Source: a virus. Taken from it: DNA of 52,878 nt. Below are positions 32,001-39,371 of the stretch, one piece after another. The position numbers and the translations under genes were made by a program. The stretch spans positions 1 to 52,878 of the IMG/VR virus record IMGVR_UViG_3300018421_000038, one strand, 5' to 3'. Numbering within the stretch: the first letter of the stretch is position 1; each line of letters begins with the position of its first letter. The notes under the pieces are model-generated. The model saw only the letters and a list, made by a program, of their open reading frames with translations, had not been told where the DNA came from and did no database searches.

Positions 32001-35000
32001 TGGTTTATCTGTATCAAATGCCTGTCTATAAATACCTCTCCAAAATCCAGGTATTTTAGATCCATTAGGTCCGTTCGAATTCCTATAATTAAATGTCAAC
32101 CCATTATTTCTATCGTAAAAATTATTTTCGGAATAGTCACCTTTTAATGTTGATTGCCATGCTATAAAATCAGTAAGTAAGATATTATTGATCGATTCTA
32201 GGTTATTTTTAAATCCTCTAAAAGCACCACCGACAAAATTATACAAATCAAATTCATTATCGTTATAGTCTATTTTTATGTTATTAAAAATACGTTTCTC
32301 TAAATCTAGTAATAAACCGTCTCTAAAATCTTTATAACACGCAATCTGACTTCCGTCGTGACCTCTGACAAAAGGTATACCATTTGGATATAATTCAATA
32401 TTAGAGTCGTCATTGCCTGCAAGTGTACTATTTGTTTCAGGCATGAAAAATTGCTTTGCTAATCCTTTAAACCAAATACTTTTTACATTGCCAGAACCGC
32501 CGTTAGTAATATCTCTCTGCTGCGCAGAATTTTTAGAAGTATATAAAGGATAAAACCATCCATGAAGATTTTGTTTTTCTCCCGTCTCAACTTCGCCATA
32601 TATTTTGAACGGGCCTGAAATTAAAGTGCTTGCACTCTGACTTCCGGTATCGTCTAAAATAATTTCAGGATGCCAAGTAGGATAAAGTCCTAATTTTGAA
32701 GGCGTTGGTGCAATAAAAGATCCGTCGGTACTATCAAATTCATATATTTCTATAGTATCGCCATTTTCTTTGCTAGCAGTGATTTCAACAAAACCATCTG
32801 TATTAAAATTGTAATCTCTTTCGTGTACTAATAATGTTCCGTTGATGTATACAAGTAATGACTTAGATGTTAAATCTGATAATTTAAAACTTTGCGTAAG
32901 TGGAAAAAGATTAATTTCTTTATCTATTACATTATATTCTATACGATTGCCTGCGCCATAACCTAACATGTCGCTAAAATAAAATGGCTGAGACTTAGAT
33001 TTATCTTTGTTAATTTCTTTTAATATTCTATCAACATGCTTATTAGTAGTTCCATCATATCCTAAAGAATTAGCAGTATCAATAAATATTTTTTTAAATT
33101 TTACAAATTCTTTACTAGAATATTCTACAGCTTTGAATATATTATATTTCTTATTTGTTAAATGATAAATTGCATTTACTAACCCGGCTTCGTGCTTAAC
33201 AAATCTTTTTCCAAAATGATTTATTTTACCTGCATCTCTAAGGTTGCTATTACCTGGATAGACTCCTTCAAAATTTTGTATATCTTCAATCATGCTGTCA
33301 ACATGATCATATACCTCTCCTAAAGTAAAGTCTGTTACATCTTCATTTAACGGATTTCTCTCTAAAGAAATAGGAAGTTCGTAATACCCGTTTTGATTTT
33401 TTGACGCTTGACTATGTGTTTTTATTTTTAATATATCACCAACTGTTAAATTTTCTACAAAGTTTATAGAGACCGAATTTTGATTTTTAGTTATAACATA
33501 ATTTGTATTTTTAAATTGCAAACTATTATTAACATACACATGTACTTTTAAATCTTCTAAAAGGTGTGGCTTATCGTACACGTCTATTTTGAAATTATTT
33601 GTATTACCAGAGTCAACAACAATATCTTTAATAATATATTGTTTGAATCTAGAAGGGTTAGAATTCCATCCATTTACATACTCAAACGTATCTCTGTTTT
33701 TATATTTTCTAAGATTGGCAGTAGAAACATTTACAGATATCAAGTCGTCATTTTCTTGATAAGAAAAATTATCAGTCAATAAATTAAATTCAAATAATAT
33801 GTCACCGGTATTATTAATATTCCTATATGTTAATGGAAATCCTAATTCAGTATCTGCTGTTCCTTCGCCTACTTTATAAGAAAATATTTTAGTACCAGAA
33901 AAATTAGAACTTTCAAATATAGAAGCATCACTATATTCTGTTCCCTGTGGACAACACAAATCAAACAATGGCGCTTGATTTAATGATACTTTGTCTTGTG
34001 CTAGTATCCAACTTGATTTGTGATAATGTAGTGTTTTCCCTGCATATTTGTTTCCATTTTTAACAAATACAGTTTCTAGGTCAAGTGGATTTGAATCTAC
34101 AACTTCCTTAAGGTTTATAATTCTATCTTGTCCTATAGTCGTAAAATTGACTTCAAATATTTTTCCGCTTACTAACACATCGTTATCTGCAGTAAACAAA
34201 ATTCTCATGCCTTCGGCAATTTCTACTGAATCAATAATGTATCCGATTTGTCCTTGAATAGTGCTAAAAACATCAGTAGTAAAATCATCTACAAGATCTA
34301 CATCTGTTTTTGCAAAAGTTCCATAATTAAATAATTTTAATCCTGCTTCAAATTCTATTATAGGACGCTTTGCTCTAAAATTATCATCTAAGTTTTCGGG
34401 CAAGCCGTTATATTCAAAACTTTTGAGAACAACTTGCTTATGAAACCATCTGTTATTCCTTGACCACGGGTTTTTATCTTGAGCGGCTCTGTTGATTAGT
34501 AAATAATCTTTTTGTAATGGAAAATTATTTGCTGTAGAAAATGGAGTCGTATCAAATTCTTGAGAGTCAAAAGGTGTTTGAATATTATCAGTGTATGCCG
34601 AAGGAATAGTAAGATCAGATTCAGAAATTAGTTTTATTGACGAGCCTACACCTTCTACATACCATCTACCTGTACTGTATTTTTCTGGTATAACTGTTCC
34701 TGAAAATTCTACTTTTAATCCATTAGTAAATTCTATACCGTTTGAACTAGTATAGTATTTTTTACCTAAAATATCATTGTCTATATTTAAAAAAGTATTT
34801 TCTTCTACATCATAAACTCTTATTTGTCCGCTTGTGTTGATATCATTTTGACTAATATAAAAAAGCCTATCAGGGGCATTTGTTGGTATAGTAAATTCTA
34901 TTGTACCTTTTTCTATATATACGACGGCAATATCATCGCCATCTTCGTTAAATTTTCTTATACCGTCATTATATAGTGTAGATACATTTTCGTCTGCTTC

Positions 35001-35804
35001 AAAGCTAACACTTCCAGCATCAGGAGTAACTACAAAATCACCTATATCGTATTCATTACCATATAATTCTGCATCAAATAATCCATCAGATCTAATTCCT
35101 TCTCTTCCTGCTACAAGTAATGCAAGTCCAGGAATAAATGTTCTACTTATAGAGAATGCAATAGGATGATTAGGTGTGTCTATGTCAAAACGATAAGTTT
35201 GTCCTCTATAAAGTTTTAGTGTTGGATTTCTTGTAAACCCATCGTTGAATACATATGCAACATTATCGCCTTGATCTTCAAGTGTAATAGAATATGTACT
35301 AGTAATTTCTCTCGCTTGGCCACTTACAGGAACACTAAGGGGACCGTTTGGAAGCCAATAGTATTCTCTAAAATTTGTAAATTTGTCAAAATCAATATGC
35401 GGATTCCAACTATATGAATTTACTGTGTTAAGTTTATCATGGTTAGAAACATCTGATCCGAAATATTTTAATATGTTTATGTAATCTTTGTAATCTTTTA
35501 CAAAGTCTATGTTTTCTAAATTATCTTTTAAAACAACAGAAGGTTCTAATTGATAGTCCTCCCTTTGTTTATTAATTTCAGGTATATAGTTATCAGACAG
35601 ACTAAAACCCTTTGTATATTTTCTACCAACATATCCGTCAACTTTTTCTGCGGTTCCGTTTGCAATTAATTGATCTAATGTTCCCTGAAGAAATTTTCTG
35701 TTTGCTTCTGTCCTAAAAAACTTTGGCAAAAAATCTATAGATTTTTTATTGTTATTGTTAGGTGTAGGAAGGGCACTCTCATTTTGATTATTGTTATATG
35801 CCAT
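20025..35804 (-). CDS. Giant (5,259-residue) baseplate wedge-like structural protein
   Basis: The N-terminus SIDFLPKFFRTEANRKFLQGTLDQL is of the type seen in very large T4-like marine phage virion proteins, and the gene holds the gp7 position after gp25 and gp6. Visible parts: LYRGQTYRFDIDTPNHPIAFSISRT (about 200-230); CBM5/12-like repeats of the form 'Y..GD.V.Y....Y.A' at about 1588, 1840, 2300, 2395, 3040 and 3100; FG-GAP/propeller-like strands (FGASIDVSSDGEYLAVGVP, FGYEIGFTNENLLITS, FGRNLLAKNNHVYVGIP) between about 2360 and 3430; two 'GSGY..PP.V' repeats (about 3890 and 4240); and a beta-rich C-terminus. Start codon overlaps the gp6 stop (TAATG). There are no frameshifts or stops across 15.8 kb. 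Function as a wedge scaffold and glycan-contact protein is inferred. Confidence 0.7.
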   Translation of the reverse strand: MAYNNNQNESALPTPNNNNKKSIDFLPKFFRTEANRKFLQGTLDQLIANGTAEKVDGYVGRKYTKGFSLSDNYIPEINKQREDYQLEPSVVLKDNLENIDFVKDYKDYINILKYFGSDVSNHDKLNTVNSYSWNPHIDFDKFTNFREYYWLPNGPLSVPVSGQAREITSTYSITLEDQGDNVAYVFNDGFTRNPTLKLYRGQTYRFDIDTPNHPIAFSISRTFIPGLALLVAGREGIRSDGLFDAELYGNEYDIGDFVVTPDAGSVSFEADENVSTLYNDGIRKFNEDGDDIAVVYIEKGTIEFTIPTNAPDRLFYISQNDINTSGQIRVYDVEENTFLNIDNDILGKKYYTSSNGIEFTNGLKVEFSGTVIPEKYSTGRWYVEGVGSSIKLISESDLTIPSAYTDNIQTPFDSQEFDTTPFSTANNFPLQKDYLLINRAAQDKNPWSRNNRWFHKQVVLKSFEYNGLPENLDDNFRAKRPIIEFEAGLKLFNYGTFAKTDVDLVDDFTTDVFSTIQGQIGYIIDSVEIAEGMRILFTADNDVLVSGKIFEVNFTTIGQDRIINLKEVVDSNPLDLETVFVKNGNKYAGKTLHYHKSSWILAQDKVSLNQAPLFDLCCPQGTEYSDASIFESSNFSGTKIFSYKVGEGTADTELGFPLTYRNINNTGDILFEFNLLTDNFSYQENDDLISVNVSTANLRKYKNRDTFEYVNGWNSNPSRFKQYIIKDIVVDSGNTNNFKIDVYDKPHLLEDLKVHVYVNNSLQFKNTNYVITKNQNSVSINFVENLTVGDILKIKTHSQASKNQNGYYELPISLERNPLNEDVTDFTLGEVYDHVDSMIEDIQNFEGVYPGNSNLRDAGKINHFGKRFVKHEAGLVNAIYHLTNKKYNIFKAVEYSSKEFVKFKKIFIDTANSLGYDGTTNKHVDRILKEINKDKSKSQPFYFSDMLGYGAGNRIEYNVIDKEINLFPLTQSFKLSDLTSKSLLVYINGTLLVHERDYNFNTDGFVEITASKENGDTIEIYEFDSTDGSFIAPTPSKLGLYPTWHPEIILDDTGSQSASTLISGPFKIYGEVETGEKQNLHGWFYPLYTSKNSAQQRDITNGGSGNVKSIWFKGLAKQFFMPETNSTLAGNDDSNIELYPNGIPFVRGHDGSQIACYKDFRDGLLLDLEKRIFNNIKIDYNDNEFDLYNFVGGAFRGFKNNLESINNILLTDFIAWQSTLKGDYSENNFYDRNNGLTFNYRNSNGPNGSKIPGFWRGIYRQAFDTDKPHSHPWEMLGFQNKPTWWNMVYGPAPYTSNNLLLWEDLEKGKISDPNNTRIDKRFARPGLTTFIPVDKTGNLLPPVAINYIEGFIQRSADASFEFGDYSPIENAWRKSSEYPFSILKTMLLLNPAETIGKGFDLSRSTKNLAGQYVYKDTGKNIQNKDIIFPNTYADNQRNITYGLVNFTYNLVASDILKVYTDYQNEVKNLQVNLSFRLGSFSDKNKLNFVLESKTPNSDIGSTGIFIPQENYNLVYNVSSPIDNFIYSGIIIEKTPSGYKLTGYNQKNPYFNYYSPLVGSTNFVVSVGGISEEFSNWSSLTPYKKDQVVFQLNTYYRVTEDFTSGELFDTEFLAKLPALPSIGGRAAEFYKNFDTSIVKKLPYGTILENIQEVVNFLLGYGRYLENQGFIFDDVTDEVVNDWTSVTKEFMFWTTQGWANGTVISISPSANRLSFQKDFAVVDDVFDSFYNTSIVSSNGQLLDRNFNSILRDLNNFGIEVVDTDLGLYGAALPIVQKEHVVVFDNNTIFNDVIYHPASGYRQERIKLNGYRAAEWNGSLNIPGFIYDNAVVKEFENYKDYKIGDIIKYKEYYYVAKQNIAGSTSVDYNQWYLLNEKPVPDLLTNFDYRIAQFNDFYDINTANFDNTLHDLSARLIGFQKRNYLSNLIIDDVSQLKFYKGFIQEKGTKNSLSKLFEPLSAQGEESLEFFEEWAVRSGVYGASEDIKQIEIPLPDTKMIESPQPVLFTDNLPAEKFDNIYRVLPSDLLDKPLDYTSNVFPILQNTAEFIKSSGYVDEDDIDFEAASVNDLALGNVNVFRLGGYLHLTNQDNSDWTVYQHVETNLKATVLTEATTLDTQGRLIYELQVDQWVGNNLQIGDMVAVRGATEFNFNGFYKIIDVNLNKLSIKVPIDNDINGFENQNLIVTKLRKVRIQNTSEANAIVDQNIYDNQKLWVDNIDSNWQVLQNQKVYSFLHQYDNPSDWDSTQQKFTDSMTATDDNRNLFVSSAGDDSGKVFVYKRTNENANLQLQQVLSFDEISDWKPLTDYKNGARVRYDNKYYLLNLTLTPEETYTSEETFNSFKWTEIDSPSGYIDIFDQFGASIDVSSDGEYLAVGVPNASGVKTKYLGNFNPDIEYTKHDIVKFRESFWQANLTVFPQIGTQPFSTFDSYIDLTSRDDTDSTNLQLLVAGKFGLPTGNIDHMLIRAPIDMYIGTKGRVDGQAGDKINLSWNRVSYAFPTLDRYLPFDNQIPEITPEFLSQEHEIIEKIDAILYVDTYVSLPTVGEIIETDTGSGEVFYIASFRDSAVIYLKNINGIIDITGELFALNTGNFIGFYTQESTYATTPSVGGFWYINTAEFDEAGNLTSGFTYTNNGRYLDIGRGLVYADIRPSSNNDADRPFTYYNIQTTVDDIGNFVLDKNRVSFLTHLSYRGDIVDEESNLWVLRVGKTYSDLLNSQGALVGQGNENNKVLKLKFFENESFVNNINSKGYNIDELNGENKLYDIWDGYIDFSFTEFDFVGNPFEPVVGDIIQDVQIPRDGAGGLALTSRSTSTAEIVSYRKEFNSVRVYLKILTGTWEELNNIGRFQIRRLANEAVRGPGDVDRVMGTVEDVDNDILLGTNKVGKLLVFEKNGEDPADVFTAVDNAEILEAEYYFFDETTEGGIARAANAPNSLNKDWSQIYNIPANIRGTSSGLVNEGVVVIYRRQPNGIYEFDNILTSQYKQNERKFGDQVKIRKFGNTYHLLVGSKGDLNSSTRFDPGSIEVFTHGPTDNERFKGEYQATVYQEGDIVLYKDKFYVANKDTDEGIQLNILNPVVWNNISWRYGVDENYRGNWDNTYGYAVGSIVLYNNLFYVARTNIAAGTAFSESLWEQISSNIDYLGYLPNLTGNNLLGEDVFDPSENIIEFSESFDVSENGEVLVVTALLESSDSTTNKKIAIYRKEDNKYKLYETISAPLSGFELQDHDLDKFETDVDGNWIYRDAEGEIATPLTGTRTLNPNATPDIFIDKTNWAHKVAISPDGKQIVISVLNDNTKKYRQGAVLVYNQNNGSFSAQQPQVLYSPQGEVAENFGYEIGFTNENLLITSINGDQTIPTTFDFYTNRDPNSEEKYGSKFVNDPSSSLAEKPTSFDLGFTEFRNIKVDTGVVYVYENLNGSYIYSEKFRFDNTTAEFGRNLLAKNNHVYVGIPFYSLETEKGILVDYRKPKGKKAWNTYKQIVPPVDLELIEGVYLYNTKENRIISYVDYIDPIQGKIAGVAEANITYKTDKDPAYYNVGSTTEREFDLDQTWFDEYVGQVWWDISTARFDYPYQGTILEQKNTWSKLTEGASIDVYEWIETDYLPSQYSKLADTDEGIKIGISGQPLYGDSKFSSKLIYDEVARVFSTKYYFWVRNKRTIPPIKNRTVSIFDIESLIRTPRETGYRYISFTGQNRIILNNFDNLILSNDVVLNIKYKSNPTKDSNEHIEFKLLSEGDSNSKLDKDIERKWFDSLIGFDTNNRPVPDINLPRKQKYGILNQPRQSMFVNRIEALKQTIERINLKFEELLIVDDYDISNLLMTDKAPSIVSREYDITVDTFEELEFVSTNNVTQAQLQPIISNGKIIRVDITSPGRGYKVPPSLELRGKGTGAQIELTINSLGNVTAAKIVSQGSGYGPDTSITVRRFSVLVQSDSTANNIWSVYGYNEIQKNWFRRLSQGFDVTKYWEYKDWYAPGYNQFTNVNYEIDASYQLQTINPEFNSVVKIKNIGGSGWLLLKRIGSSNSEDYSIDYETIGREKGTIEFLSNLYDNVTTTVGYDNRSFDSVLFDNNPARELRIIFETLRDNIFVNNLAYEYTNLFFCGLRYAVAEQSTIDWAFKTSFIKINHNVGDLDQPATFRNDNLLYFRDYVEEVKPYSSKIREFVTKHNRIEPTNTAVTDFDAGPFYNNVTDQIETLKSTVSQNTLIKVDNVLDEYPRKFFLDNIGAQISEIKIKNAGSGYIFPPKVIIEDNNSGAEAEAFIGYGKVTKIIVRNPGGMFINPPKIRLEGAQTDDGETATAFAILGKSLVRTPSIRVKFDRVSGDYFVEDLFLSETFTSSGIDVNFDLKWPLDLNKNKIKVFVNNQEMLRSTYTASNIEKVKDYTYQQGRITFVTPPVSTAVVRIEYYKPLSLLDAADRIKFAYNPADNMFGKDLNQLMTGIDYGGVEVKSFDFGGPSGWDSQPWYTDAWDIYENTFEDEIFVSDGSTIAVELRNPLEKDIVYNLYKNGVRIDDPNFDEGTYTNSYAIVNSITGDGTTKIIETQNLGITLNDGDILIVRKITSDGSVVPDLDSYDSALQGGDLAYTTAAGINAEEIITDGDLFVSTSRAKTEELVPGSVFDTLDLKVYTRKSGNQGLIICKNFRIPPNTETFTYNFDILPGTIDSILVKYDGRLLDKSEFNVNWTTKQLTLDVEPQKTLSIVLQEETTSTNIIDSGELLITQQEQYDFVIDYEYNDNIALSVTLNGDVQEINLFNYSTVVEDDNRIAFRLTEPATLGQTLNYTILSDNQTVNYSQIVTDEFVATSGQQTFTLGQAPFYALPTEHNTIVRVDQKVLNSGYSKKFVIPENNQREYQLELFQQPAGSLDAQTMLVFLNGEQIFTPTEWRLDISNSSIILGDEYGQPGDTIEIYNIAESEYTISGNQITLKDIPSNNATIYVTQFSNHNLKEIEKIQYDVVKRETLITDTELSTYLRLTAGEIQLRAPAIDAQYVWVNKNGELLTPSVDYFITDDRMRLRLVNIPNENDTIEIIHFTADLTVEGFAYRQFKDVLNRTHYKRLDAHSTVLAQDLAYNDLRIEVQNGEDLPTPDKGKNLPGIIFINGERIEYFVKEQNTLRQIRRGTLGTGVPEVHVAGQKVFNQNKDKTVPYKDQNLVANLTADGVSTTFTIGYNIDSINEIEVFAAGKRLRKNEIAVFDQTKALTSPEGDIILPAEFSVDTVNNTITLLNVPQENSRITVIKRQGQVWTKDNEMLGNSQNSIARFLRAGTYEQP

Positions 35805-38800
35805 TAGTAATTATAACCTCCGCCGCTGCTTGAGCCGCTGCTTGAGCTGCTGCTTGAACTACTTGCGCTTGTTGATACATTATTTGTATTTGTAGCTGTG
35901 GAACTAGTAATTTGTGCAATAGATGAAGTATTAGAACTTGTTAGCACATTTCCTGATGATTGTAATTGTATTGCAGTGTGTTCTTGAATGATTTCTACAT
36001 CTGCTACATTTGCTCCGCTGATAAAAATTTCATCAGGTTCTGATCTTATTTCAAACAAACTACCAAAACTTTGACTTCCTTGTCTAGGAACTATTACTAT
36101 ACTTACTAATTTAGGTGTAAGTTGATTTATTATGTAAGCAGCAAGTTCTTGGAAGTAGAATGTCTCGCCAAAATCCCAATTTTCAATTGCAAAAAATCTA
36201 TCTATACTGTTTATTACTTCTGCTTTTAGTTCGTTGTCATTTACAACTACATCTTTATTTCTAACTATTTTGAATATCACTTGTAAGTCTTCTTTTGCTT
36301 TTTCACCAAACAATATTTTATATTTCACAGGATGATATATTACTTCGTCTGTAATAGATTTTATTTTTGCAATATCACTTCCGTAGTTTCTAAATAATTC
36401 ATCATTACTTTGTGGCAATGGTAAAGTTTTTAAACTACCATTTAAATATTGTCTAATATTTGTATCATAATTTTTGGTTAACAAATATGTATCAATAATA
36501 TTACTTACAGCAGGATCAATCCTATAATTACTATCTGCAACGTGTGTGTAACTAAATTTTAAATTATTTCTACCTGTATGTGCTTTGTAATCTGTTATTA
36601 CACTCAAATTATTCAAAGTAGCATTTAATTGTTTAAATATCTTTTCTTCAAAGAGGTAAAATATTTGCATAGGATTGTCATATTGACTATATGCTCCTAT
36701 TGCCTTTTCATTTGTTTTTACTTGTATAGTATTATTAGAATTGTCAAAATATCTATACTCTTCTACGCCATCTGTAGTTACATATCGTTTTAAAAATATT
36801 AATTTAGATTGAGAATTAGTATTAGGTTCTACAATTTCATTGAATAGGTCTGGATTATCTATTACGCCATCGTTGTCTAAATCAAAAAACTCAACTTGAA
36901 TTTTTCTTGTATCAACATAACCTTCTTTATCTCTATATGCATCACTTACATTCCAATCAAAATTCTGTGTAAACGGAATATTAGTTCCTGGTTTTGTATT
37001 AATATTTAATACCTTAATTGTATCTCGAATAATTTTGCCCGTCTTAGGATCATAAATTTTATCAGCACTATCAAAGAAAAATCTTACTTCGTCTTCACTT
37101 TCAAAAATATATCTTAAATTTCTTGTAGTGACTGTATATTTTTCGCCATCCGTTTTAAAATACAAAAGCCAACTTGTATCTAAATTTTGCCCTGTAACAT
37201 CACCAGCTTTACCTAGTGAAAAATCACTAATGGTATTGATATTTTCAGCTAGAATTAATTTCCATACAAATTCATTTCTATCATATCTTAACGCAAAATC
37301 TTTATAAGCAAATGCTTGATCAATAATTTGTGTTTTTAAATCATTTGAGAAAAATGTACTAAACACAGGTACTATCTCTGTCAATATAGATCCAGAGGGG
37401 ATAGAATCAGTGAGTGTAATTCCACCAACATTAGTTTCTTCATTTATAGATGTGCCGTCGTCTACAACAGTTGAAACTTGAGTCCATTTATAAGAAAAAC
37501 TACCAGGGTGATCTGCTTCTCCTGCCATTAAGCTTCCGTCTGGCATATAATGAAAACCTTCTGGCGGAATAAATTTTAATATAGTTCCTCTTTTGATAGT
37601 TTTTAAATTGTTAGCAGTAAAAGACCCAACCTTAAATTTATTTCCGTCAATATCTTCTAATGTGCCTAAATTAGAATTAGTTGTAGATTGATAGCTGTTC
37701 CACGAGGCTCCTAAATCTGAAACTAATATATCCGAAAATTCACTTACATAATAGTTTCGTACTCCTGCAGATCTAATTACATTTTGTAATGTATTAACTA
37801 TAACGCCTTCTATGTCACTTTGACTAGAAAAAGTAAAATCTTGTTTTGTTTCATATAATTCTTTATAAATAACCCCATCGTCTGCAAACAATTTTGTAGT
37901 ACTGTATTTTCCGCTTGGGTCTTTTATGTCTAGATATCTGCTTATGCCGCTTGAAATTCTATTCACACTTTTTGTTTTGATAATTTCTTGACTTACAGAT
38001 AAAGGTCCTATATTATAATCTTCAGCAGTTATAAGTCTATTTTGTGTATAATAAGTTGCTGGAGCATTAGTTTTTATTTCTGCATTTGTTTCGGAGCCTG
38101 TTCCGTTAGTTATACTGTATGGAAGTCTAAGTCCTACAGTAAGAGTTTCTTGACTACCCGATTTACTTTGATATGGAATTGATATATTAATATTACCAAT
38201 TGCACCAGGAGTGATTGCTATTGCTTTATTGATACTTGTTCTATAATATATTTTAAAATTACCGCTTGGCAAATTTCCAAATACGCCGTCACTAAAAACT
38301 AAATTTATTCTATCGCCAATTCTGCTTTCTACAGAAAATATATTTCTTATTTGGTTAAAGAGACTATTATATATTATGTTATTACCTTCAGTAGAAGAAA
38401 GTTGTGTCCAAGAAGTTGTTTCAAATCCGTTACTATCTACATTATATAACCATACATCTGTATTATTAATATTGGTTGCATCAATCGATACTACTTGATT
38501 AGGAACAGGATTTGTAACATTAAAATTACCTGTCTGTAGTGCACCTTGTCTTACATGCATAAAAAAACCAGTATTGCTGCTTCCTGCACCTTGGCCGTCA
38601 TCTCTAAATAAAAATGCAGGAGATGTTCCAGGCAACGGAGCTTCTTCTTTTATAGTTGTATTCGAAATATCTGCACTTACTATTTCAAATCTAACACTAT
38701 TACCTTCAATATTTTTTGTAAACGGAAAAATTGCTGTGTCAGTATTTGTTGCATTGAATCTATATTTCTGTGTCTGTATTCCTTCAATGTTTGCATTTTT

Positions 38801-39322
38801 TAAAGGATTACCTATGGAATTATTCACTGGTAATGCAGCATTTAAAATTTTTGTAAATTGTTCGAAATAGTTATTATTAGAAGTGTCGTTCCATTTAATT
38901 ACATTATTAGATAAATTTACGCCAGAGCTATCAAATAAAGTCTCAGTAGTTTTTACTGTTGTAATTTTCATGAGTCCGTTTGCAGCTTGATTACGCTTTG
39001 GATTATATGAAAGCATACGTGCTAAACGTAACACACTTTCTCTTCTTTCTGCAGTTTCTAGAAAATTTTCTCTTGCGTTTAAATCAATTCTAAAACTTAA
39101 ATTTTGCCCAAGGAAAGAAATCATATCTATTAGAGCAAGATACTCTGAAGATTCAATGTAATCATTAAAATCTTCTGGATAATTTTGACGCAGATAATTA
39201 ATCATCGCTCTGCGAAGATTATCAAAATCATAACTTTGAAATTCTGCGTTCCTAAAACTTTGATATATTCTTTTCCAGTCTTCGGCTACTAAAAGCCTAG
39301 TCTGTCTATCACTTGAAGACAT
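35804..39322 (-). CDS. 6: Baseplate wedge subunit gp6
   Basis: 1172 residues, longer than T4 gp6 (660). The N-terminus (LRRAMINYLRQNYPEDFNDYIESSEYLALIDMISFLGQNLSFRIDLNARENFLETAERRESVLRLARMLSYNPKRN) is the hallmark gp6/baseplate J-like start. A central VESRIGDRINLVFSDGVFGNLPSGNFKIYYRTS is the J-protein core. Late in the protein, FYFQELAAYIINQLTPKLVSIVIVPR marks the conserved C-terminal core. The last 40 residues are Ser/Gly/Thr-rich. gp6 forms the ring that links the wedges. It follows gp25 by 49 nt with a perfect late box, has AGGA 7 nt upstream of its ATG, and its stop overlaps the start of the giant gene. Confidence 0.88.
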   Translation of the reverse strand: MSSSDRQTRLLVAEDWKRIYQSFRNAEFQSYDFDNLRRAMINYLRQNYPEDFNDYIESSEYLALIDMISFLGQNLSFRIDLNARENFLETAERRESVLRLARMLSYNPKRNQAANGLMKITTVKTTETLFDSSGVNLSNNVIKWNDTSNNNYFEQFTKILNAALPVNNSIGNPLKNANIEGIQTQKYRFNATNTDTAIFPFTKNIEGNSVRFEIVSADISNTTIKEEAPLPGTSPAFLFRDDGQGAGSSNTGFFMHVRQGALQTGNFNVTNPVPNQVVSIDATNINNTDVWLYNVDSNGFETTSWTQLSSTEGNNIIYNSLFNQIRNIFSVESRIGDRINLVFSDGVFGNLPSGNFKIYYRTSINKAIAITPGAIGNINISIPYQSKSGSQETLTVGLRLPYSITNGTGSETNAEIKTNAPATYYTQNRLITAEDYNIGPLSVSQEIIKTKSVNRISSGISRYLDIKDPSGKYSTTKLFADDGVIYKELYETKQDFTFSSQSDIEGVIVNTLQNVIRSAGVRNYYVSEFSDILVSDLGASWNSYQSTTNSNLGTLEDIDGNKFKVGSFTANNLKTIKRGTILKFIPPEGFHYMPDGSLMAGEADHPGSFSYKWTQVSTVVDDGTSINEETNVGGITLTDSIPSGSILTEIVPVFSTFFSNDLKTQIIDQAFAYKDFALRYDRNEFVWKLILAENINTISDFSLGKAGDVTGQNLDTSWLLYFKTDGEKYTVTTRNLRYIFESEDEVRFFFDSADKIYDPKTGKIIRDTIKVLNINTKPGTNIPFTQNFDWNVSDAYRDKEGYVDTRKIQVEFFDLDNDGVIDNPDLFNEIVEPNTNSQSKLIFLKRYVTTDGVEEYRYFDNSNNTIQVKTNEKAIGAYSQYDNPMQIFYLFEEKIFKQLNATLNNLSVITDYKAHTGRNNLKFSYTHVADSNYRIDPAVSNIIDTYLLTKNYDTNIRQYLNGSLKTLPLPQSNDELFRNYGSDIAKIKSITDEVIYHPVKYKILFGEKAKEDLQVIFKIVRNKDVVVNDNELKAEVINSIDRFFAIENWDFGETFYFQELAAYIINQLTPKLVSIVIVPRQGSQSFGSLFEIRSEPDEIFISGANVADVEIIQEHTAIQLQSSGNVLTSSNTSSIAQITSSTATNTNNVSTSASSSSSSSSSGSSSGGGYNY
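35822..35857 (-). repeat. 6: 12-bp tandem repeat, three copies, in the 3' end of gp6
   Basis: The plus-strand unit GCCGCTGCTTGA occurs at 35822-35833 and 35834-35845 and with one change at 35846-35857. It encodes in-frame SSSG/SSSS units, so copy-number change would alter only the length of the serine tail. Confidence 0.85.
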
Positions 39323-39343
39323 AGCACATTCCTTTTTACAAAG

Positions 39344-39351
39344 TATTTATA
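39344..39351 (-). promoter_or_regulatory. T4-type late promoter box for gp6
   Basis: TATAAATA on the minus strand, an exact match to the T4 late consensus. It lies 21 nt above the gp6 start in a 49-nt intergenic gap, upstream of AGGA at 39330-39333. Confidence 0.75.
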
Positions 39352-39371
39352 TGATTTAATTATGTGCGTGT

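Noticed and set aside
20025-35804. Intein or intron inside the giant gene
   Set aside because: The frame is continuous, and I saw no splice-junction residues or endonuclease motif by eye. A proper profile search was not possible.
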